Shown: positions 4,781 to 9,070 of the stretch, one piece after another
Layout of the letters: each line of letters starts with the position of its first letter
Numbering within the stretch: the stretch's first letter is position 1
Source: Bacteroides intestinalis
Lineage (GTDB): Bacteria; Bacteroidota; Bacteroidia; Bacteroidales; Bacteroidaceae
Assembly: GCF_003464595.1 (NCBI RefSeq)
Contig: NZ_QRZF01000039.1
Span: 1 to 9,070 of the forward strand
Length of the DNA stretch: 9,070 nt
Direction: 5' to 3'
Translations under genes and position numbers: made by a program
Notes under the pieces: model-generated
Told to the model about the DNA's origin: nothing
Databases searched by the model: none
Seen by the model: only the letters and a program-made list of their open reading frames with translations

Positions 4781-7700
4781 ATGAAAATATCTTTAAACAT
4801 TAGACGAATTTTTCTTTTTACTGTCCTTTTCATCAGTAGTTCCGTAAGCAGGTGTCAGATTTATAAGTACATAGGACTGGAAAACGGCCTGAGCAACCAG
4901 AAAATATATTATATCCAAAAAGACCGAAGGGGATACATGTGGTTCCTAACCCAAGAAGGGGTAGACCGTTATGACGGAAAACAGATCAAGCATTACAATT
5001 TTTCAGACGACAGCATGAAGCTGGACTCACGAATTGCTTTGAACTGGCTCTATATGGACAGCGGGAATATATTATGGGTAATCGGCCAGAAAGGTCGTAT
5101 TTTCAGATATGATTCACAGCATGATAAATTCGAACTGGCCTACGTACATCCGGAACTGATCAGAAATAAATCACAAGCATTTCTAAATTACGGTTATCTG
5201 GACAAGAGTGACCGCATCTGGTTATGTTATAAAGATAGTATTACATGGTATGATATCCGTACCGGAACGACTTTGCATATGCCGACACCAGTCAATGGTG
5301 AAATAGCTGCCATTGAACAGACGGATGACAACCATTTCTTTATCGGTACAGGGAGTGGGCTGTTTCATACCGGAATAGAAAAGGGGAAACTGAATATAAT
5401 GCCTAATAAAGTGGTGGAAGGTATCGGCACATCAGTACATGCACTCTATTACCATGCTGTTTCAAAACAACTGTTTGTGGGAAACTATAAAGAGGGAATA
5501 CTTATATATGACGTAGGGAAAACAGGAAAAATCATCCCTTGTCAATCGCCCAATAATGTAGAGATAAACCGGATCGTTGCTTTGGATGCCCATGAACTTC
5601 TAGTAGCCACGGGTGGGAAAGGTGTATATAAACTGGATATGAATACATACATGAGTGAGCCCTATATAACAGCTGATTATAATAGTTATAACGGGATGAA
5701 CGGAAACAATATCAATGATATTTATGTAGATGAGGAAGAACGCATCTGGCTTGCCAATTATCCTACCGGTATTACCATCCGTAACAACCGCTATGGAAGT
5801 TACGACCTGATAAGGCATTCCCTTGGCAACAGTCTTTCACTGGTGAACGATCAGGTTCATGATGTACTGGAGGACAGTGACGGTGACCTCTGGTTTGCGA
5901 CCAGTAACGGTATTAGTCTTTATCAGACCGACACAAAAGAATGGCGCTCATTCCTCAGTTCCTTTGATCCGGTACCGGATAATGAAAATCACATCTTTTT
6001 GGCACTGTGTGAAGCCGCTCCCGGAGTGATATGGGCCGGCGGTTTTATGCCAGGCATTTGCAAAATAGAAAAGAGGAAAGGATTTAAGATTAGCCACATT
6101 TCTCCTGCTGCTATTGCAGGAGTACGTCCCGACCAATATATATTTGACATTAAAAAAGATTCGGCCGGTGACGTCTGGTCCGGCGGATATCATCATTTGA
6201 AGCGCATCAATCTTGAGACAAAAAGTGTGCGTCTATATCCGGGAGTAAACTCCATCACTACCATTCAGGAAAAGGACACCCGGCAGATGTGGATTGGTAC
6301 AAGAATGGGGCTCTACCAGCTTGACAAGGAATCAGGAGTTTATCAGTATGTTGACCTGCCCATTGAATCTCCCTATATATGCGCTCTGTACCAGAGAAAC
6401 GACGGCATTCTATATATCGGTACCCGTGGAGCTGGATTGCTTGTATATGACATTAATAAAAAGAAGTTCATCCATCAGTACCGTACAGACAATTGTGCGC
6501 TGATTTCCGACAATATCTATACAATTCTTCCGCGTCAGGACGAGAGCCTCCTTATGGGTACGGAAAACGGAATTACCATTTATTCACCTAGAGAACACTC
6601 CTTCCGCAATTGGACGCGGGAACAAGGATTGATGAGTGTCAATTTCAATACCGGTTCTGCTACAACCTATAGCAAAAATACACTTGTTTTTGGTGGAAAT
6701 GACGGGGCTGTCAGATTTCCGATAGACATACAGATACCGGAACCACATTACTCACGTCTATTACTACGCGATTTTATGATAGCCTATCATCCTGTTTATC
6801 CGGGCGATGACGGTTCTCCGCTGGAAAAGGATATTGACGAGACTGACCGACTGGAACTGGCCTACGGACAAAACTCCTTTTCTCTTGATGTAGCTTCCAT
6901 TAATTATGATTATCCTTCCAACATTCTTTATTCATGGAAGATTGACGGTTTTCATAAAGAGTGGAGCCGTCCGAGTCTGGACAATCGAATTGTTGTAAGG
7001 AATCTGCCTCCCGGCAGTTATACATTACAGATTCGTGCCATATCCAATGAGGAAAAGTACAAAACCTATGAAACAAGGAGCATTCAGATTGTCATAACAC
7101 CTCCGGCATGGGCCAGTGTATGGGCCATGGTTGGATATGCAATCCTACTGGTGTTGGTTATGGTTATTATATTCCGTATCATCATACTGCACAGACAGAA
7201 GAAAGTCTCGGATGAAAAGACACGATTCTTCATTAATACCGCCCATGATATACGTACTCCGCTTACATTAATAAAAGCTCCGCTGGAGGAAGTCATAGAA
7301 AACCGTATGGTGGAGGACCAGGCATTGCGGCATATAAATATGGCTCTTAAAAATGTGAATGCATTGCTTCAGCTGGCGACCAACCTGATAAATTTCGAAC
7401 GGGTAGACGTCTACTCTTCCAACCTTTATGTTGCTGAATATGAATTGAACTCCTATATGGATAATGTATGTGCTACTTTCCGTAAATATGCCGAGATGAA
7501 ACATATCAGGTTTGTTTACGAAAGCAATTTTGACTATCTGAATGTGTGGTTTGACAGTGACAAGATGGGATCTATTCTGAAGAATATTCTCTCAAATGCA
7601 TTAAAGTATACACCCGAAAGTGGTAGCGTACGCATTTACGCCTGTGAGGAAGGAAACTCCTGGAGCATCGAAGTGAAAGATACCGGAATCGGCATTCCCT

Positions 7701-8773
7701 CATGCGAACAGAAGAAATTATTTAGGAATTGTTTCCGGGGTAGTAATGTCATTAACTTGAAAGTGACAGGTAGCGGAATCGGTCTGATGCTGGTATACAA
7801 ACTGGTCAAGTTACATAAAGGCAGGATTCATATTCAAAGTACTGAGCATGAAGGCACTTGCGTGCAGGTAACTTTCCCGAAAGGGAACAGCCACCTACAT
7901 AAAGCAAAATTCATCTCGCCCAAGACACCGAATGAATGTTCGGAGACTATCGTATCTGGTGGCACTTCAGGGTTACTATCCATGGAAATATCCCAAGTAA
8001 ATGGCTCTTTACAACGTATCCTGATAGTAGAGGACAATGATGATCTGCGCAATTATCTTATTGATATGTTCAAAACGGGTTATAATGTCCAGTCCTGCCC
8101 GAATGGAAAGGAGGCACTTGTCATAATACGGGAGTTTGACCCGGATCTCGTCATATCCGATATAATGATGCCCGAAATGGGTGGAGATGAACTCTGCTCA
8201 GTTATAAAAGGTGATCTTGAAATATCTCATATTCCGGTCATTTTGCTGACTGCACTGGGAGATGAAAAAAATATGCTCGAAGGGCTGGAAATCGGAGCGG
8301 ATGCCTACATCACCAAACCTTTCAGTGTGGGTATACTCAAGGCAACGGTCAAAAACATACTTGCAAATCGTGCTTTGCTCCGTCAGGTTTATAACAGCAT
8401 TGAAGATAGAGAACAGACTCTTCCAGTCAATTGCACCAATACCTTGGATTGGAAATTCATAGCCTCTGTCAAGGAATGCATAGAGAATAACATGGGAAAT
8501 TCGGACTTCAATGTAGACATGCTTAGTAGTCAGCATCACATGAGCCGTACAAGTTTCTTCAACAAATTAAAGGCATTGACCGGTTACGCTCCAGCTGATT
8601 ATATCCGGATGATACGTTTGCAACATGCCGCACAATTGCTAAAACAAGGCGAACATACGGTAACAGAGATTGCTGATATGGTTGGATTCTCGGATGCAAA
8701 ATACTTCCGAGAAGTATTTAAGAAATATTACAATGTAAGTCCAAGCAAATTTAATACAAAATCAGAAAACTGA
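4781..8773 (+). CDS. Hybrid two-component system sensor/regulator (HTCS) with AraC-type output
   Basis: This intact 1330-residue protein joins sensor, kinase, receiver and DNA-binding parts. A signal peptide (~1-25) leads to a periplasmic two-component-regulator propeller, beginning GLSNQKIYYIQKDRRGYMWF and repeating motifs such as DSDGDLWFATSNGISLY and MWIGTRMGLYQLD up to about residue 685. A Y_Y_Y domain (~691-773) and one membrane span (~781-803) follow. The cytoplasmic part has HisKA with phospho-acceptor His822 (HDIRTPLTL), a HATPase domain with N939, DTGIGIP (967-973) and GSGIG (997-1001), a receiver (~1078-1195) with acidic pocket E1084/D1085, phospho-acceptor D1127, T1157 and K1179, and an AraC-type helix-turn-helix (~1224-1326). 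All catalytic residues are present. Family members typically bind glycan-derived oligosaccharides and activate polysaccharide utilisation loci. No SusC/SusD or glycoside hydrolase gene is in the window, so ligand and targets are unknown. Confidence 0.96.
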   Translation: MKISLNIRRIFLFTVLFISSSVSRCQIYKYIGLENGLSNQKIYYIQKDRRGYMWFLTQEGVDRYDGKQIKHYNFSDDSMKLDSRIALNWLYMDSGNILWVIGQKGRIFRYDSQHDKFELAYVHPELIRNKSQAFLNYGYLDKSDRIWLCYKDSITWYDIRTGTTLHMPTPVNGEIAAIEQTDDNHFFIGTGSGLFHTGIEKGKLNIMPNKVVEGIGTSVHALYYHAVSKQLFVGNYKEGILIYDVGKTGKIIPCQSPNNVEINRIVALDAHELLVATGGKGVYKLDMNTYMSEPYITADYNSYNGMNGNNINDIYVDEEERIWLANYPTGITIRNNRYGSYDLIRHSLGNSLSLVNDQVHDVLEDSDGDLWFATSNGISLYQTDTKEWRSFLSSFDPVPDNENHIFLALCEAAPGVIWAGGFMPGICKIEKRKGFKISHISPAAIAGVRPDQYIFDIKKDSAGDVWSGGYHHLKRINLETKSVRLYPGVNSITTIQEKDTRQMWIGTRMGLYQLDKESGVYQYVDLPIESPYICALYQRNDGILYIGTRGAGLLVYDINKKKFIHQYRTDNCALISDNIYTILPRQDESLLMGTENGITIYSPREHSFRNWTREQGLMSVNFNTGSATTYSKNTLVFGGNDGAVRFPIDIQIPEPHYSRLLLRDFMIAYHPVYPGDDGSPLEKDIDETDRLELAYGQNSFSLDVASINYDYPSNILYSWKIDGFHKEWSRPSLDNRIVVRNLPPGSYTLQIRAISNEEKYKTYETRSIQIVITPPAWASVWAMVGYAILLVLVMVIIFRIIILHRQKKVSDEKTRFFINTAHDIRTPLTLIKAPLEEVIENRMVEDQALRHINMALKNVNALLQLATNLINFERVDVYSSNLYVAEYELNSYMDNVCATFRKYAEMKHIRFVYESNFDYLNVWFDSDKMGSILKNILSNALKYTPESGSVRIYACEEGNSWSIEVKDTGIGIPSCEQKKLFRNCFRGSNVINLKVTGSGIGLMLVYKLVKLHKGRIHIQSTEHEGTCVQVTFPKGNSHLHKAKFISPKTPNECSETIVSGGTSGLLSMEISQVNGSLQRILIVEDNDDLRNYLIDMFKTGYNVQSCPNGKEALVIIREFDPDLVISDIMMPEMGGDELCSVIKGDLEISHIPVILLTALGDEKNMLEGLEIGADAYITKPFSVGILKATVKNILANRALLRQVYNSIEDREQTLPVNCTNTLDWKFIASVKECIENNMGNSDFNVDMLSSQHHMSRTSFFNKLKALTGYAPADYIRMIRLQHAAQLLKQGEHTVTEIADMVGFSDAKYFREVFKKYYNVSPSKFNTKSEN

Positions 8774-8784
8774 TAGTCAATAAA

Positions 8785-8813
8785 GTTGGTTACTCAACTG
8801 TTGAGCAGCTGAC
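8785..8813 (-). terminator. Hairpin after the HTCS gene, oriented as a - strand terminator
   Basis: CTCAA (8793-8797) pairs with TTGAG (8801-8805). The stem extends outward through 7 more pairs including wobbles (8785-8791 with 8807-8813) after one mismatch. On the + strand it is followed by AAAAAA, not T's. Read on the - strand the tail is CTTTATT, so it would better terminate a gene approaching from the right. No such gene is visible inside the window. Confidence 0.3.
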
Positions 8814-8839
8814 AAAAAAGGCATTAACTACCGAAGAGA

Positions 8840-8882
8840 ATCATCGTAATAGCCGGAAAAAGATTCCAACTATTACGATGAT
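8840..8882. repeat. 13-bp perfect inverted repeat forming a strong hairpin
   Basis: ATCATCGTAATAG (8840-8852) is the exact reverse complement of CTATTACGATGAT (8870-8882). The 17-base loop contains a further GGAA/TTCC pairing (8855-8858 with 8864-8867), giving a two-tier stem with a 5-base apical loop. It starts 67 bases after the HTCS stop. No T-tract follows on either strand, so it is not a standard intrinsic terminator. Confidence 0.6.
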
Positions 8883-8964
8883 AAAGAACGACGTTACCAG
8901 CATCTTTTTAGACACTGTAATGAATATCTGATCACAGTTTATTACAACAATAGGTTCTTTATCA
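8879..8964. repeat. 11-bp inverted repeat pair 64 bp apart
   Basis: TGATAAAGAAC (8879-8889) is the exact reverse complement of GTTCTTTATCA (8954-8964). It overlaps the 3' arm of the 8840-8882 hairpin by 4 bases. Inside it, TGTAAT (8916-8921) pairs with ATTACA (8941-8946), or ACTGT (8914-8918) with ACAGT (8934-8938). No flanking target-site duplication was found, so an IS-derived origin is not supported. Confidence 0.45.
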
Positions 8965-9070
8965 CTCATCCATTACTTGAAATATAAAAAAATACATTTC
9001 AGAGCACACACTCAATATTAAAATTACTGATTATCCGTTTATGCACCTGTTATATTCGCAATTACTAGTC

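Larger units (their letters stand above)
8774..9070. other. Non-coding region downstream of the HTCS gene
   Basis: No convincing gene was found on either strand in these 297 bases. The longest open stretch (+ strand, up to the TGA after 8928) has no plausible start and no recognisable family. The visible content is the two hairpins and the inverted repeat listed separately, plus a weak AT hairpin at 8979-9000 (GAAATATA with TACATTTC). An ATG at 9041 is open to the window edge for only 10 codons. No TAnnTTTG promoter match was seen. Confidence 0.6.

Noticed and set aside
8198..8539. A 113-codon reading frame on the - strand inside the HTCS gene
   Set aside because: It is antisense to the receiver and AraC domains, whose catalytic residues are intact. 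No recognisable domain or promoter was found.
8761..8928. Possible gene remnant after the HTCS stop codon (frame 1, about 56 codons)
   Set aside because: There is no start codon in a sensible position, no recognised family, and the stretch is interrupted by the palindromes at 8785-8813 and 8840-8882. A random open stretch is more likely.
8879..8964. An 86-bp MITE-like element bounded by 11-bp terminal inverted repeats
   Set aside because: No flanking target-site duplication is visible and there is no similarity to known IS ends. It is kept only as an inverted repeat.
9041..9070. Start of a downstream gene (ATG, MHLLYSQLLV)
   Set aside because: Only ten codons are visible, with no promoter match and no recognisable sequence. 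It cannot be supported from this window.

Overview
The window looks like a chromosomal segment of a Bacteroidales bacterium, most likely Bacteroides or a close relative. The evidence is an AT-rich sequence, near-perfect Bacteroides-type -7 promoter elements (TAnnTTTG) ahead of several genes, no clear Shine-Dalgarno sequences, and a one-protein hybrid two-component system (HTCS) of the kind typical of gut Bacteroides. No rRNA, tRNA, CRISPR array or complete mobile element was recognised.

Layout. Bases 1-605 hold at most the last codons of an upstream gene, then a long non-coding stretch unusually rich in dyad symmetry. Its most regular part is four 14-bp palindromes spaced exactly 22 bp apart (100-179). 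At 606-1823 (+) lies the most unusual gene: a signal-peptide-less protein with an N-terminal glycine-rich beta-helix domain joined to the conserved C-terminal domain of contractile injection system tape measure proteins, with no injection-system gene beside it. A 16-bp hairpin (1869-1906) separates it from the convergent class I fructose-bisphosphate aldolase gene (1913-2965, -). Upstream of the aldolase on the same strand is a membrane-anchored GDPD/PLC-like protein (3063-3791, -). A 266-bp divergent control region with candidate promoters in both directions leads to a flavodoxin-fold NAD(P)H:quinone oxidoreductase (4058-4615, +). Next is a large HTCS regulator (4781-8773, +) with its own promoter. 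The last 297 bases carry no convincing gene but have notable inverted repeats.

How the genes fit together. The aldolase is central carbon metabolism, the quinone reductase is probably redox or electrophile defence, and the HTCS probably senses a periplasmic glycan breakdown product and controls a polysaccharide utilisation locus outside the window. No single pathway links all the genes. The most novel candidates are the beta-helix/tape-measure fusion and the phased palindrome array upstream of it.
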